A stretch of 64,000 bases of DNA from Lutibacter maritimus (GCF_900116115.1 NZ_FOZP01000001.1:574071-638070), one strand, 5' to 3'. Counted from the first letter of the stretch, positions 15,626-24,974 are shown. The notes: a model not told the origin generated them from the sequence alone. Numbers and translations: made by a program.

Positions 15626-18067
15626 TTACTCTAATAACTTAGCAATTCCAGTTTTTAAAATTAACATTAATTCATCTTTATTTTTGTTTGATGATAATAA
15701 CTGCATTTGAACCATTTGATTTAACATATTAACTGCCATTTTATCAAAATTGTACTTTTTATATTGATTTCCAAGTTTTACAAAATCATTCGTTAAATTA
15801 TTTATTGCATCTTTATTATCACTTTCCGCAATCCATTTAAATGCACCGTTATACAATTGTTGTATTTTTGGATCTTCAGATAAAAACATTCCTTTTAAAA
15901 CATGGTTTGCTATAAATGGCAATTCTTCTTTATTATTTTCACTAATATAAATAGTTGTAATTGCATCCGCTAAACTCTCTTTAACATCTTCACTTAAAGT
16001 ATTTACATTGCTTATTGCGCTTGTTTTATCTATTAAATAAAGTGATGTTAATGAAGCTCCAGTAATTGCATATGATGGATTGTCCATTCCTCTCTCAAAA
16101 AGCGGTTTGTAAATTGGATCTAATAATTTACCTAAAACCTTTAAAGCTGCAGCTTGTACTCTCGTACTTTTATCATTTTGAGCCAAATATTCTATTTTTG
16201 AAATAGCATCTTTCTTGTTGTATTTTTGAAATAAATCTATATTTTCTAATGCAATTTTTCTAATTTCAAAATAAGGATCATTAAGTGCTTTAATTACTGT
16301 TTCATAAGCATCTTTAGAATTTTGTTGTTGTTTAACTATTTCCTCTAAAGCCAATCTTCTATCTAAATAATGTGGTGCATTGTTAAATTGAAAAATATAA
16401 TTTTCTAAATTCTTTTTATCGGAAATTTCAGCTAATAAAATATGTTTTGCATCAATATTTATTAATTTTGGAAGTTTATTGAAAGGAAAAGTAAATGAAT
16501 TTTGTTCGCTATCAACCCAAACATTGTAAGTGCTTTTTACACCTACATTTTCGTAAACATCAATAGTTAAAGGAAATTTAAAAACTTTTCCTGGTTGCTG
16601 AATGTTAACCGTTACTTTGTTATTAATTGTATTATAATCATAGGTTACATTCATTTTAATATGTCCGTTTCCAAAATACCATTGATTAAAAAACCAGTTT
16701 AAATCTTTACCGCTTACTTTTTCTAAAGCTAAACGTAAATCATGCGCTTCAGCAGTGCCAAATTTATGCTCAGTTAAATACAAGTTAATACCCTGAAAAA
16801 AAGCATCATCACCTAAAATATCACGCAACATATGTAGAATTGCATTTCCTTTATGATAGCTTACAGTATCAAACATATCTTCTTTATCATGATAAAAGAA
16901 ACGAACCAAGTTTTTATCTTCACTATCACTTTGTAAATAAGTTTGTACATCTTGATACATATGTGCATCTGCTCTATCTTTTCCGTATTTATGTGCAAAC
17001 CATAAATATACACTATACGTTGCAAAAGACTCATTTACTGTTAAATTTGCCCAACTTTCTGTTGTTACTAAATCACCAAACCAATGGTGAAATAATTCAT
17101 GGGCAATAGTTCCTTCCCATTCATTCTCATCAATTAGTTGTCCTTTTTTTTGTTGCGCATCTTCTGCATGAACAACTGCTGTGGTGTTTTCCATAGCGCC
17201 ACTCACATAATCTCTCACAACAATTTGACTGTATTTATCCCATGGATATTCAATTCCGGTGATATCTGAGAAAAAAGTAATCATTTCTGGTGTATTTCCA
17301 AAAATGTCTTTTGCTACATTTTCATATTCTTTTTCAACATAATAATCTACATTAATGTTTTTCCAAGTATCTTTTACAACACTAAATTCACCAACACCCA
17401 TAAAAAACAAATATGGCGCATGTTTTTGATCCATTTTCCAGTAATCTGTTCGCGTTCCGTTAGCATTATTAGTTTGGCTTTTTAGTGTTCCGTTTGATAG
17501 TGTTATGTATTTACTAGGAACAGTCATGTAAATCTCTTGTGTAGTTTTTTGATTTGGAGAATCTATTGTTGGAAACCAACAACTGCTGGATTCGGTTTCT
17601 CCTTGTGTCCATATTTGAGTAGGCTTATTAGGATCTTCATCATTAGGATCAATAAAATATAACCCTTTAGCATCTGTAATACTTTTACTTCCTTTTTGGG
17701 TTACTTCTTCTGGTTTTGCAATATATTTTACATACACTTCATATTGTTCACCTTTTTTATAAACTTTCCCTAATTCAATAGTAATTTCATTATCAGAATA
17801 ATTAAATCCGTACTTTACATTATTTACTTTAACTTCTTTTATTTCAAATGATTTTGCATCTAAAGTAACTTTGTTTGTAGGGTAAAAATGAGGTTGCAAA
17901 GTAATCCAAGCTTCACCGTTTAACTGTTGTTTTTGAAAATTAAAATCTACTTTTAATTTGGTGTGCACTAAATCGTTAATTTTTTCTCTTTCTGGCTGAT
18001 ATACTTTATTTTGAGCGCCTATTTGAACTGAAATGAGCACTATGAAAGCTAGTATTATTTTTTTCAT
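15626..18067 (-). CDS. M1 family aminopeptidase, exported
   Basis: An 813-residue zinc aminopeptidase with signal peptide MKKIILAFIVLISVQIGAQ. The substrate motif GAMEN is near residue 288, the zinc site HELFHHWFGD begins at His323, and the third ligand Glu lies in NESFATYS near 346. The C-terminal third is helical and HEAT-like, as in the family. It should remove N-terminal residues from peptides in the periplasm or at the cell surface. Single-gene unit with its own -7 box (18089-18096). Confidence 0.93.
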   Translation of the reverse strand: MKKIILAFIVLISVQIGAQNKVYQPEREKINDLVHTKLKVDFNFQKQQLNGEAWITLQPHFYPTNKVTLDAKSFEIKEVKVNNVKYGFNYSDNEITIELGKVYKKGEQYEVYVKYIAKPEEVTQKGSKSITDAKGLYFIDPNDEDPNKPTQIWTQGETESSSCWFPTIDSPNQKTTQEIYMTVPSKYITLSNGTLKSQTNNANGTRTDYWKMDQKHAPYLFFMGVGEFSVVKDTWKNINVDYYVEKEYENVAKDIFGNTPEMITFFSDITGIEYPWDKYSQIVVRDYVSGAMENTTAVVHAEDAQQKKGQLIDENEWEGTIAHELFHHWFGDLVTTESWANLTVNESFATYSVYLWFAHKYGKDRADAHMYQDVQTYLQSDSEDKNLVRFFYHDKEDMFDTVSYHKGNAILHMLRDILGDDAFFQGINLYLTEHKFGTAEAHDLRLALEKVSGKDLNWFFNQWYFGNGHIKMNVTYDYNTINNKVTVNIQQPGKVFKFPLTIDVYENVGVKSTYNVWVDSEQNSFTFPFNKLPKLINIDAKHILLAEISDKKNLENYIFQFNNAPHYLDRRLALEEIVKQQQNSKDAYETVIKALNDPYFEIRKIALENIDLFQKYNKKDAISKIEYLAQNDKSTRVQAAALKVLGKLLDPIYKPLFERGMDNPSYAITGASLTSLYLIDKTSAISNVNTLSEDVKESLADAITTIYISENNKEELPFIANHVLKGMFLSEDPKIQQLYNGAFKWIAESDNKDAINNLTNDFVKLGNQYKKYNFDKMAVNMLNQMVQMQLLSSNKNKDELMLILKTGIAKLLE

Positions 18068-18088
18068 ATGATATTTAAATTAAAGTTT

Positions 18089-18096
18089 CAAAAATA
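18089..18096 (-). promoter_or_regulatory. -7 box TATTTTTG for the M1 aminopeptidase gene
   Basis: Exact TAnnTTTG on the minus strand, 21 bases before the ATG at 18067 and after the terminator of the upstream operon. Confidence 0.55.
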
Positions 18097-18131
18097 CTAT
18101 TTTAATTGTGCTAAGGCGTTAATAATAACTT

Positions 18132-18164
18132 AAAAAAAAGCCATACTAAACAGTATGGCTTTTT
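18132..18164 (-). terminator. Terminator of the ECF/DUF4252 operon
   Basis: Stem AAAAGCCATAC / GTATGGCTTTT with a 5-base loop; T run follows on both strands. It lies 23 bases after the last gene of the operon. Confidence 0.88.
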
Positions 18165-18186
18165 AATAATTTTAAAATGTAGTTTA

Positions 18187-18732
18187 CTAATTAATGCTTT
18201 TCATTAAGCTTTCTAATTGTTGTAGTTGATTAGAATCTCCGTCTAACTTAATTTGCTGAGAAATTTTTAGAATATCACTCGGATTCATATTTTCTCCAAT
18301 TACTCTAACTAATGCAAAGCCTTTATTACTATCTGATCCAAAAATTACAACTTCATCAATAGCATCTTCATCTCCTAAATAGTTAATGCTAACATTTCCT
18401 TTTCCTCCATTCATTCGCATTAATTGTTTGTATTTCGGGTTTTTTAAAATTTGTTTTACTTTTTCTTTTTCTGAAGTAAACAAATCTTTGTTTGTTTCTG
18501 AAATCTGCAATGCTAAAAAGTTTACTTTTTTAATAGTTTTTAACGTGTTTTTAATTTCTTCAGAAACGTCTTCATCTTTTAATTGTAAAATATTTGCTGG
18601 TAAATCAATAGAAATAAATTCGTTATTTTCTTTACTATCAACATAATATTGTTGCAATGATGGACCAGAATTACAACTAAAAAATACGATAGTTACAATT
18701 AATAGTGCTGCTACTTTTGAAAATACTTTCAT
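18187..18732 (-). CDS. DUF4252 lipoprotein
   Basis: A 181-residue lipoprotein from ATG 18732: MKVFSKVAALLIVTIVFFSC is a signal peptide ending in the lipidated Cys. The longer frame from 18759 overlaps the gene before it; the chosen start leaves one base between the genes. The rest matches DUF4252 by layout and by similarity to the adjacent paralogue, with the late motif SDILKISQQIKLDG. Function unknown; such proteins are usually encoded with ECF sigma factors in this phylum, as here. Confidence 0.8.
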   Translation of the reverse strand: MKVFSKVAALLIVTIVFFSCNSGPSLQQYYVDSKENNEFISIDLPANILQLKDEDVSEEIKNTLKTIKKVNFLALQISETNKDLFTSEKEKVKQILKNPKYKQLMRMNGGKGNVSINYLGDEDAIDEVVIFGSDSNKGFALVRVIGENMNPSDILKISQQIKLDGDSNQLQQLESLMKSIN

Positions 18733-18733
18733 T

Positions 18734-19264
18734 TTATTGTTTTTTAAGTTGTTTTCCACTATTTGGAATATAGCCTTCAGTAATTTTTGAAATTTTATTC
18801 AAATCTATATCTCCAGTTAAAGATAAAATTACAGATTCTTGGTTTGCTTTATTTTGTATATCACTTACAAACATTAACAGTTCACTAACGTGATCTTCGT
18901 CTTTACCTTGTTTAATATAAATTTTAACATTGGCATCTTTATCTTTTACTCTCATTAATTCAATAAGTTTTGAAGATTTTAAATATCCAGTAACTACATC
19001 ATTCATTTGTTTTGCAATAGCTGAACTTTCTGTGGTAAAAACTTTTAAGTTATTAAGGCCTTTAACCATGTCAATATATTCTTTTGCTTCAGGACTATTT
19101 CCTCCAAATTTACTAGCCATTTTAAAGGCTTCTTTAGTAATTACTACTGTTGTTACATCATCCATATCTTCAAATTTATCAAAAACTGATGATTGTGCAT
19201 AATTTGCAAATGGCAAGGTAACTATCGCTACTAATAAGATTAATTTTTTCATTTTTTGTTTCAT
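18734..19264 (-). CDS. DUF4252 exported protein
   Basis: A 176-residue protein with signal peptide (MKKLILLVAIVTLPFANYAQ after three residues) and no lipobox, so it is likely periplasmic. DUF4252 assignment rests on the VTTVVITKEAFKMAS start of the domain and LTGDIDLNKISKITEG near its end. It is a paralogue of the next gene. ATGA overlap with the anti-sigma-like gene shows translational coupling. Function unknown. Confidence 0.8.
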   Translation of the reverse strand: MKQKMKKLILLVAIVTLPFANYAQSSVFDKFEDMDDVTTVVITKEAFKMASKFGGNSPEAKEYIDMVKGLNNLKVFTTESSAIAKQMNDVVTGYLKSSKLIELMRVKDKDANVKIYIKQGKDEDHVSELLMFVSDIQNKANQESVILSLTGDIDLNKISKITEGYIPNSGKQLKKQ

Positions 19265-19683
19265 TTAGGTTGTTTAAATACTTTGTTTTTTGTGGTTTCA
19301 AACTGTTGCAATTGTGCTACAGCAACAGTTCCTTTGTTTAAATTTGCTGAAAGCATTCCTAAAGCCATTTGTGTTTCGGCCATAATTTTTTCAGCTTTTT
19401 GCTCTTGGTTTTTTTGATAACCAGTGTAAACACTTACTAGTAAAACTACTGAGGCGGCTACAGATAACCATTTCCAATTCGTTTTTTTAGTTTTTAATTG
19501 AATGGTTTTTGTAAATCGTTCACTTTTACTAGTTGAAAAATATCCGAATAATGTTTCATATTCTTTTAAATGTGGCGCTACATTACCTTGCGAAAAATAG
19601 TTTTTTAACTCTTTTTCTTCTGCAATGCTAGTTTCTGCATTTAGGTATTTTTCCAACAACTTTTCTATGTTAGCTAATTCCAT
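19261..19683 (-). CDS. Small membrane protein, likely anti-sigma factor
   Basis: A 140-residue protein: a cytoplasmic part of about 70 residues (ANIEKLLEKYLNAETSIAEE, the pattern of Bacteroidota anti-sigma N-domains), one membrane segment (WLSVAASVVLLVSVYTGY, about 74-90), and a short periplasmic tail. It overlaps the ECF sigma gene by 14 bases. The role as the membrane brake on that sigma factor is inferred from this context. The tail is short, so signal sensing may rely on partners such as the DUF4252 proteins. Confidence 0.72.
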   Translation of the reverse strand: MELANIEKLLEKYLNAETSIAEEKELKNYFSQGNVAPHLKEYETLFGYFSTSKSERFTKTIQLKTKKTNWKWLSVAASVVLLVSVYTGYQKNQEQKAEKIMAETQMALGMLSANLNKGTVAVAQLQQFETTKNKVFKQPK

Positions 19684-20179
19684 AATTATGTTGTTTTGTT
19701 AATTGTTCTCTAATTGTTTTTCTTGCTCTAGATAATGAAACTCTTACGGCTGTTGGATTAATTTGTAACATTTCTGCTATTTCCTCAAACTCATATTCTT
19801 CAATATCTCTTAATTGTATTATTATTTTTTGTTGTTCAGGTAAGTTTTCAATCAATTTATGAACTAAACTTACACTGTCATTTAACTCTACACGTTTTTG
19901 TAATGACGTGCCATTTTCTTGATAATTACTATGTACTAATTTTAAATTACTTGCTTGTTTAGATTTTAATCTGTCAAAACAATAATTTTTTGTCATAGTC
20001 ATAGCAAACGCTTCTATACTATTATAATCTGCTAATTTGTTTTTATTTTTCCAAAGCTTAAAATAAAGCTCCTGTGTTGCATCTTCTGCTTCTTCAGTAG
20101 ATACTAATAACCTTTTAGCCAATCGAAATACTTTATCTTTAAAAGGCATTACAGTTTTTAAAAACTCTGACTGCTTCAT
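19670..20179 (-). CDS. ECF-type RNA polymerase sigma factor
   Basis: A 169-residue sigma-70 family member with only regions 2 and 4. Region 2 is in DATQELYFKLWKNKNKLADYNS (about 35-55); region 4 is QLRDIEEYEFEEIAEMLQINPTAVRVSLSRARKTI (split here: EEIAEMLQINPTAVRVSLSR is the helix-turn-helix, about 133-152). It heads an operon with the anti-sigma-like gene and two DUF4252 genes. A promoter of the ECF kind lies 43 bases upstream, which suggests it drives itself. Confidence 0.92.
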   Translation of the reverse strand: MKQSEFLKTVMPFKDKVFRLAKRLLVSTEEAEDATQELYFKLWKNKNKLADYNSIEAFAMTMTKNYCFDRLKSKQASNLKLVHSNYQENGTSLQKRVELNDSVSLVHKLIENLPEQQKIIIQLRDIEEYEFEEIAEMLQINPTAVRVSLSRARKTIREQLTKQHNYGIS

Positions 20180-20222
20180 TTTAAGTTTGGTTTTTTACTT
20201 TTTAAGTCGATTACACAATTAT

Positions 20223-20248
20223 GACGAACAACTTTCGTTTTTGTAACA
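20223..20248 (-). promoter_or_regulatory. ECF-type promoter of the sigma operon
   Basis: On the minus strand TGTTACA, 15 bases, then CGTCAT. AAC/TTAC-like -35 and CGTC -10 elements are usual for ECF sigma factors. The same pattern (CGTAACA-N15-CGTCAT) occurs at 48225-48250. Self-regulation is inferred. Confidence 0.55.
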
Positions 20249-20322
20249 GCAACATTAAAAAAATGTAATTAATTTTAATATCTTGCGACAAAATTAAATG
20301 AAAATTAAATTCAAATAACAAT

Positions 20323-21825
20323 ATGAAAAAAGTTAGCTATAAATTAGCTCTTAGCTTATTAACTATTACATTTTTTTTAGGATGTAATAAAAGTGATGAT
20401 TCCCCAAACTCTTCAACAGCAATAGATTTTTCTCAGGTTGAAATACAAGACTTTATTTGGGAAGGAATGAATGCATATTATTTATGGAAAGACAATGTTC
20501 CTGCTCTGGCAAATTCTAAAGATGATAATAATGAGAGTTATTATAATTTTTTAAAATCATATCCAGATCCAGATAATTTTTTTGAAAGTTTAATTTACAA
20601 CAGAGAAAATACTGATAAGTGGTCTTGGGTTGTTGATGACTATATTGCTTTAGAAAATTCATTTCAAGGAATTAGTACTAGTAATGGTGTTAAATATAGA
20701 TTATCATACGAATCTGGTAGTGATTATAATATTTTAGGTTATGTTCGCTACATACAACCAAATTCTGATGCATCAACAAAAGATGTTAAACGTGGTTATG
20801 TTTTTGATGCTATTGATGGGATACAATTAACAGTTGATAATTATAGTAGTCTTCTTGCACAAGATACTTACACTATGAATTTTGCGAATTTAAACGGTGG
20901 AGTTCCTGTTTCTAACGGAAAATCGGTTACTTTAACAAAAAGTGCCTACCAAGAAAATCCAGTATTAATAGCTAAAACATTAGATGTCAGTGGAACAAAA
21001 ATTGGCTATATTATGTATAATGCATTTACAAGCACTTATGATCAACAATTAAATGAAGCTTTTGGACAATTAAAATCTGAAGGAGCAACTGAATTAATTT
21101 TAGATTTAAGATATAACGGTGGTGGTTCTGTACAAACATCCGTTTATTTAGCAAGTATGATTACAGGGCAGTTTAATGGACAATTATTTGCGAAAGAAAA
21201 ATGGAACACTGAATTGCAAAGTTGGTTTGAATCTAACCATCCTGATTGGCTGGTTAATAGTTTTGAAAACCAAATTACTAAACAAAATTCAAATGGAAGT
21301 ACTATACAATTACCTATTAATAGTTTAAATTTAAATAGAGTTTTTGTTATTACAACTGGAAGTTCAGCTTCTGCTAGTGAATTAATTATCAATGGTTTAA
21401 ATCCGTATATAAATGTAATAACTATAGGTACTAAAACATCTGGAAAATATACAGGGTCTATTACTTTATACGATTCTGATACATTTGGAAGAACTGGTGC
21501 TAATTTAAACCCAAGACACACTTGGGCAATACAGCCAATTGTTTTAGAAACTGTTAATAAATTAGGTGTTAATGATAAAGATGGTTTTGATCCAACTGTT
21601 GAAATAATTGAATATGTTTCTGATTTTCAAGAACTTGGTATAGAAACTGAACCGCTGTTAGCAAAAGCGATTGAACAAATTGTACCAAGTGCTAAAACTT
21701 CTGCTAAAAAGAAACCTTCTGTAATTATTGAAGATTTTAAAGGTTATAAAGGTGATTCAAAATATGAAACTGGAATGCATGTTGATAAAGAATTACCTGC
21801 AGACTTCTTTAATAGATTGAATTAA
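20323..21825 (+). CDS. S41 family C-terminal processing peptidase, lipoprotein
   Basis: A 500-residue lipoprotein with signal MKKVSYKLALSLLTITFFLGC, so anchored by Cys21. An N-terminal S41-associated segment (EIQDFIWEGMNAYYLWKD) is followed by a PDZ-like region and the S41 serine protease core: LILDLRYNGGGSV near 250 and GSSASASELIING near 345-357, which contains the catalytic Ser; a Lys follows in TKTSGKYTG. Tail-specific cleavage of exported proteins is the family role. It is divergent from the ECF operon, but carries no matching ECF promoter on its own strand. Confidence 0.9.
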   Translation: MKKVSYKLALSLLTITFFLGCNKSDDSPNSSTAIDFSQVEIQDFIWEGMNAYYLWKDNVPALANSKDDNNESYYNFLKSYPDPDNFFESLIYNRENTDKWSWVVDDYIALENSFQGISTSNGVKYRLSYESGSDYNILGYVRYIQPNSDASTKDVKRGYVFDAIDGIQLTVDNYSSLLAQDTYTMNFANLNGGVPVSNGKSVTLTKSAYQENPVLIAKTLDVSGTKIGYIMYNAFTSTYDQQLNEAFGQLKSEGATELILDLRYNGGGSVQTSVYLASMITGQFNGQLFAKEKWNTELQSWFESNHPDWLVNSFENQITKQNSNGSTIQLPINSLNLNRVFVITTGSSASASELIINGLNPYINVITIGTKTSGKYTGSITLYDSDTFGRTGANLNPRHTWAIQPIVLETVNKLGVNDKDGFDPTVEIIEYVSDFQELGIETEPLLAKAIEQIVPSAKTSAKKKPSVIIEDFKGYKGDSKYETGMHVDKELPADFFNRLN

Positions 21826-21841
21826 AAACACTTTATTGTAT

Positions 21842-21877
21842 AAAAAAAGCCGTAAAATATATTTTACGGCTTTTTTT
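21842..21877. terminator. Bidirectional terminator
   Basis: Stem AAAAAGCCGTAAAAT with its complement, A run and T run on the two sides, between the convergent S41 and cold-shock genes. Confidence 0.9.
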
Positions 21878-21892
21878 ATTTTTTAAAATAAA

Positions 21893-22333
21893 TTATATTT
21901 TTTTAACTCTAACGGCATTTAAACCTTTTAAGCCTTTTTCAAGTTCATAAGTTACTTTATCATTTTCTTTGATTTCTTCTAATAAACCACTAACGTGTAC
22001 AAAGAATTTTTCTTGAGTTTTTGCATCTATTATAAAACCAAACCCTTTTGAAGTATCAAAAAAAGAAACTTTTCCTTCATTTGGCACATCTGGTTCTTCA
22101 ACTCTATCTTCTTTTTTAGGAATTCCAATTTCTATACTTGCAGCATCCACCTTAATTTTTCTTGACGGATCTGGAGGCGTATCTGTAAGTTGACCATATT
22201 CATCAACATAAACAAACATACTTTCCTGACCACTTGCCTTGCGTTCTTCTTTTTTAAGCAGTTTATCTTGTTTCTTTTTTAAACGCTTTTTTTCTCTTTC
22301 TTTTTTACCAAAGGTTTCTTGTGATCCTGCCAT
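21893..22333 (-). CDS. Cold-shock domain protein with charged N-terminus
   Basis: A 146-residue protein. The last 60 residues are a cold-shock domain: GKVSFFDTSKGFGFI holds the RNP1-like motif KGFGFI and KFFVHVSGL the RNP2-like motif, which bind single-stranded RNA or DNA. The first 85 residues are unusual for CspA: a highly basic run (GKKEREKKRLKKKQDKLLKK) and a linker with TPPDPSRKIKVDAASIEIGI. This long type is common in Bacteroidota. A -7 box lies about 93 bases upstream, giving a long leader, as often seen for cold-shock genes. Confidence 0.88.
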   Translation of the reverse strand: MAGSQETFGKKEREKKRLKKKQDKLLKKEERKASGQESMFVYVDEYGQLTDTPPDPSRKIKVDAASIEIGIPKKEDRVEEPDVPNEGKVSFFDTSKGFGFIIDAKTQEKFFVHVSGLLEEIKENDKVTYELEKGLKGLNAVRVKKI

Positions 22334-22656
22334 TAATTATTTTTATGTTTTAAGTTGTATTTATATTGTTAGTCCTAAACAATTTATAGGGTTACTTTAA
22401 TTATATTAAAAAAAGTAAACATTTGCAAATATAAAATTAAGTTTTGATTATTTTTAATTATTTTCAATATAAAAAAGAAATAAGAATGAAAAGAATAATG
22501 TTTTTTTTAATTACTAATAAAATTTCAATTTTACAAAACTTCATTATCTTATTTTAACTAATTTTAAAATTAAATTATTAAAAAATTGTCATATTTGTTT
22601 ATAATAGCATTTTTCATTACTTTCATAATAACTATTAATAACTAAAATCTAAATTT
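22334..22656. other. Divergent promoter gap
   Basis: 323 AT-rich bases between the cold-shock gene (minus) and a membrane protein gene (plus). Apart from the -7 box at 22426-22433 for the cold-shock gene, and a near-match ATATTTG at about 22592 for the other, I see nothing. Confidence 0.5.
22426..22433 (-). promoter_or_regulatory. -7 box TATATTTG for the cold-shock gene
   Basis: Exact TAnnTTTG on the minus strand, implying a 5' leader of roughly 85-90 bases. Confidence 0.5.
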
Positions 22657-23088
22657 ATGTCAAATTCATCAACAAAACCAACGGTAATTTTTTGGGTTAT
22701 AAGCGTTATCGCTTTATTATGGAATATAATGGGTGTTATAGCTTATTTGAGCCAAGCATATATAACAGATGAAGCTTTAGCTCTTTTACCAGAAGCTGAA
22801 CAAGCTTGGTATAATAATGTACCTGCTTGGGTAACAGCAGCATTTGCCATTGCTGTATTTGCTGGTACACTTGGAAGTATTGCGCTACTACTTCGTAAAA
22901 AATGGGCAGTAACTTTATTTATAATGTCTTTAGTAGGTGTTGTTGTGCAATCAATTTATTCTTTTTTTATTCAAAATTATGTTGAAATTACTGGAGAAAA
23001 GGCAATAATGCCTACAGTAGTAATTTTAATTGCGTTATTTTTAGTTTGGTATTCTAATAAATTATCTAAACACAGAATTTTAATCTAA
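22657..23088 (+). CDS. Four-helix membrane protein, unknown function
   Basis: A 143-residue inner-membrane protein with four hydrophobic segments (about 10-30, 57-78, 84-104, 115-135). The loop between segments 1 and 2 contains LLPEAEQAWYNNVPAWVT, a pattern I associate with a widespread Bacteroidota/proteobacterial small membrane family often called sugar transporter without proof. No catalytic residues seen. It is a single-gene unit with its own terminator. Confidence 0.75.
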   Translation: MSNSSTKPTVIFWVISVIALLWNIMGVIAYLSQAYITDEALALLPEAEQAWYNNVPAWVTAAFAIAVFAGTLGSIALLLRKKWAVTLFIMSLVGVVVQSIYSFFIQNYVEITGEKAIMPTVVILIALFLVWYSNKLSKHRILI

Positions 23089-23104
23089 TTTCATACAAAA
23101 TTTT

Positions 23105-23138
23105 AAAAAAGACCTATAAATTATAGGTCTTTTTTTTA
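23105..23138 (+). terminator. Rho-independent terminator
   Basis: Stem AAAGACCTATA with its complement and a T run of eight, 17 bases after the membrane protein gene. Confidence 0.88.
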
Positions 23139-23146
23139 TTTAATTA

Positions 23147-23154
23147 TAATTTTG
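23147..23154 (+). promoter_or_regulatory. -7 box TAATTTTG for the glycosyltransferase gene
   Basis: Exact TAnnTTTG, six bases before ATG 23161. It overlaps the alternative TTG start at 23152, which is therefore rejected. Confidence 0.6.
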
Positions 23155-23160
23155 AACTAT

Positions 23161-24396
23161 ATGAAAAACCTTTTAATAATTGGATTTGTTTGGCCAGAAC
23201 CAAACTCTACAGCAGCTGGAAAAAGGATGCTTCAAATTATAGATCTTTTTAAAAAGGAAAATTACACCATTACTTTTGTCAGTGCTTCTAAAAAAAACAC
23301 ACATTCTTTTCAATTAGAATATTCAGGGATAAAATCATTTGAAATTGAATTAAACAATGAAAATTTTGATAAACTATTACTACAAATAAATCCATCAATT
23401 GTATTGTTTGACAGATATTTTACTGAAGAACAGTTTGGATGGAGAGTTGATGAAGTTTGTCCAAATACATTAAAAATTTTAGATACAGAAGATTTACATT
23501 TTTTAAGAAACGCTAGACAAACAGCTATTAAAAAAAATAAGGATGATTTTAAAGCTTTTTTAATTAACGATATTACGCTAAGAGAAATTGCAAGTATTTA
23601 TAGATGCGATTTAACACTTATTATCTCAAAATTTGAGATGAACATTCTAATTAAAGAATTTAATATTAATGAATCATTATTATTTTATTTACCTTTTTTA
23701 CTTAATAATACTGAAGTAAATAAATTAAGTGAATATCCTACTTTTTCAAACAGATTACACTTTACAACTATTGGAAATTTCAGACATGAGCCAAACTACA
23801 ATTCTGTTTTGTATTTAAAAAAATATATTTGGCCAATAATAAAAAATAAACTTCCTGCAGCTGAAATGCATATTTATGGTGCTTACGCTTCAGAAAAGGT
23901 GTACCAATTACAAAATATTAAAGATCGTATTTTTATAAAAGGTTGGATTGAAGATTCTAAAAACGCATACATAAACTACAAAGTGTGCCTCGCTCCTATT
24001 CAATTTGGTGCTGGTTTAAAAGGAAAATTATTAGAAGCTATGCAATTTGGAACTCCTAGCGTTACAACTACAATAGGTGCCGAAGCAATGCAAAGTGATT
24101 TAAATTGGAATGGATTTATTGAAGATGATGCCGAAAAATTTGCTGAAAAAGCTGTAGAATTATATGTAAATGAAAATACATGGCTTGAAGCGCAAAAAAA
24201 TGGCATAAATATTATTAAACATAACTTTTCAAAAGAAAAATATAGCTCAATATTATTATTAGAAATTGAAAATTTAGTAAAAGAATTAAAAAAACATCGA
24301 CAAAATAATTTTATTGGCTTAATGTTGTTACATCATAAAATGAAAAGCACCAAATACTTATCCAAATGGATTGAAGAAAAAAATAAAAAATTATAA
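23161..24396 (+). CDS. GT4-type glycosyltransferase
   Basis: A 411-residue enzyme with the two-Rossmann GT-B layout. The C-terminal nucleotide-sugar site is shown by APIQFGAGLKGKLLEAMQFGTPSV with Glu/Gly positions of the E-x7-E-like region (about 280-300). The N-terminus MKNLLIIGFVWPEPNSTAAG has the acceptor-domain loop. Sugar and acceptor are unknown; surface polysaccharide or protein glycosylation are possible. It ends six bases inside the convergent thioesterase gene. No other glycan genes adjoin it. Confidence 0.85.
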   Translation: MKNLLIIGFVWPEPNSTAAGKRMLQIIDLFKKENYTITFVSASKKNTHSFQLEYSGIKSFEIELNNENFDKLLLQINPSIVLFDRYFTEEQFGWRVDEVCPNTLKILDTEDLHFLRNARQTAIKKNKDDFKAFLINDITLREIASIYRCDLTLIISKFEMNILIKEFNINESLLFYLPFLLNNTEVNKLSEYPTFSNRLHFTTIGNFRHEPNYNSVLYLKKYIWPIIKNKLPAAEMHIYGAYASEKVYQLQNIKDRIFIKGWIEDSKNAYINYKVCLAPIQFGAGLKGKLLEAMQFGTPSVTTTIGAEAMQSDLNWNGFIEDDAEKFAEKAVELYVNENTWLEAQKNGINIIKHNFSKEKYSSILLLEIENLVKELKKHRQNNFIGLMLLHHKMKSTKYLSKWIEEKNKKL

Positions 24397-24792
24397 TTTC
24401 AATTCGTTTAACAGTTGTAAAATATTATTTGGTATACGAACTACTTTCATTAATTTTTTATCCAATAAACACCAAGTAGTTTTAGCTTTTGTTAATAACT
24501 CTCCATTTCTACTAATTTCAACAAATCGATCCGATTTAACTCCATAAGTATCGCCAATCCAAGTTTTTATAGTAACAATATCATTTAAAAATGCGGGTGA
24601 AATATAATCAATTTCATGCCTTAAAACCACCCAAACATACTTATTATCAAACTTTGAATTTGTTAGAGAAGCCCAATGTTTATTAGCTGCTAACTGAACC
24701 CAGTTTAAATAATTAATATTATTAACATGGTTTAAACTGTCAATTTCATTACTTTCAACCTGATGTTTAAATTCATAACATACATTATCCAT
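24391..24792 (-). CDS. Acyl-CoA thioesterase, 4HBT/YbgC-like
   Basis: A 133-residue hot-dog-fold protein. SNEIDSLNHVNNINYLNWV holds the 4-hydroxybenzoyl-CoA thioesterase-type signature, with the Asp and His-Asn pair (about 15-24) used in catalysis by this family. It should release fatty or aromatic acids from CoA or carrier protein. The substrate is not shown. Single-gene unit, convergent with and overlapping the glycosyltransferase by six bases. Confidence 0.88.
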   Translation of the reverse strand: MDNVCYEFKHQVESNEIDSLNHVNNINYLNWVQLAANKHWASLTNSKFDNKYVWVVLRHEIDYISPAFLNDIVTIKTWIGDTYGVKSDRFVEISRNGELLTKAKTTWCLLDKKLMKVVRIPNNILQLLNELKL

Positions 24793-24933
24793 TATTAATA
24801 CTTTTTTAAGCTAGAATTTTAGTTATATTTTAAAAAAATGTATCATTTAAAACCTGCAAATTTGTTTATATTATCTTTTTAAAAAAATTGCTTTATTTAG
24901 TGTAAAACTATAAATTTACAAATTATAACGAAA

Positions 24934-24974
24934 ATTCCTTAAGCTTTATAAATTACTTACAAAGTTTAAGGAAT
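24934..24974 (-). terminator. Strong hairpin, possible terminator
   Basis: Arms ATTCCTTAAGCTTT and AAAGTTTAAGGAAT match at 13 of 14 positions around a 13-base loop. On the minus strand a short T run (TTTT) follows. It lies downstream of the minus-strand region 25.0-25.9 kb and could end its transcripts; the T run is weak. Confidence 0.45.
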
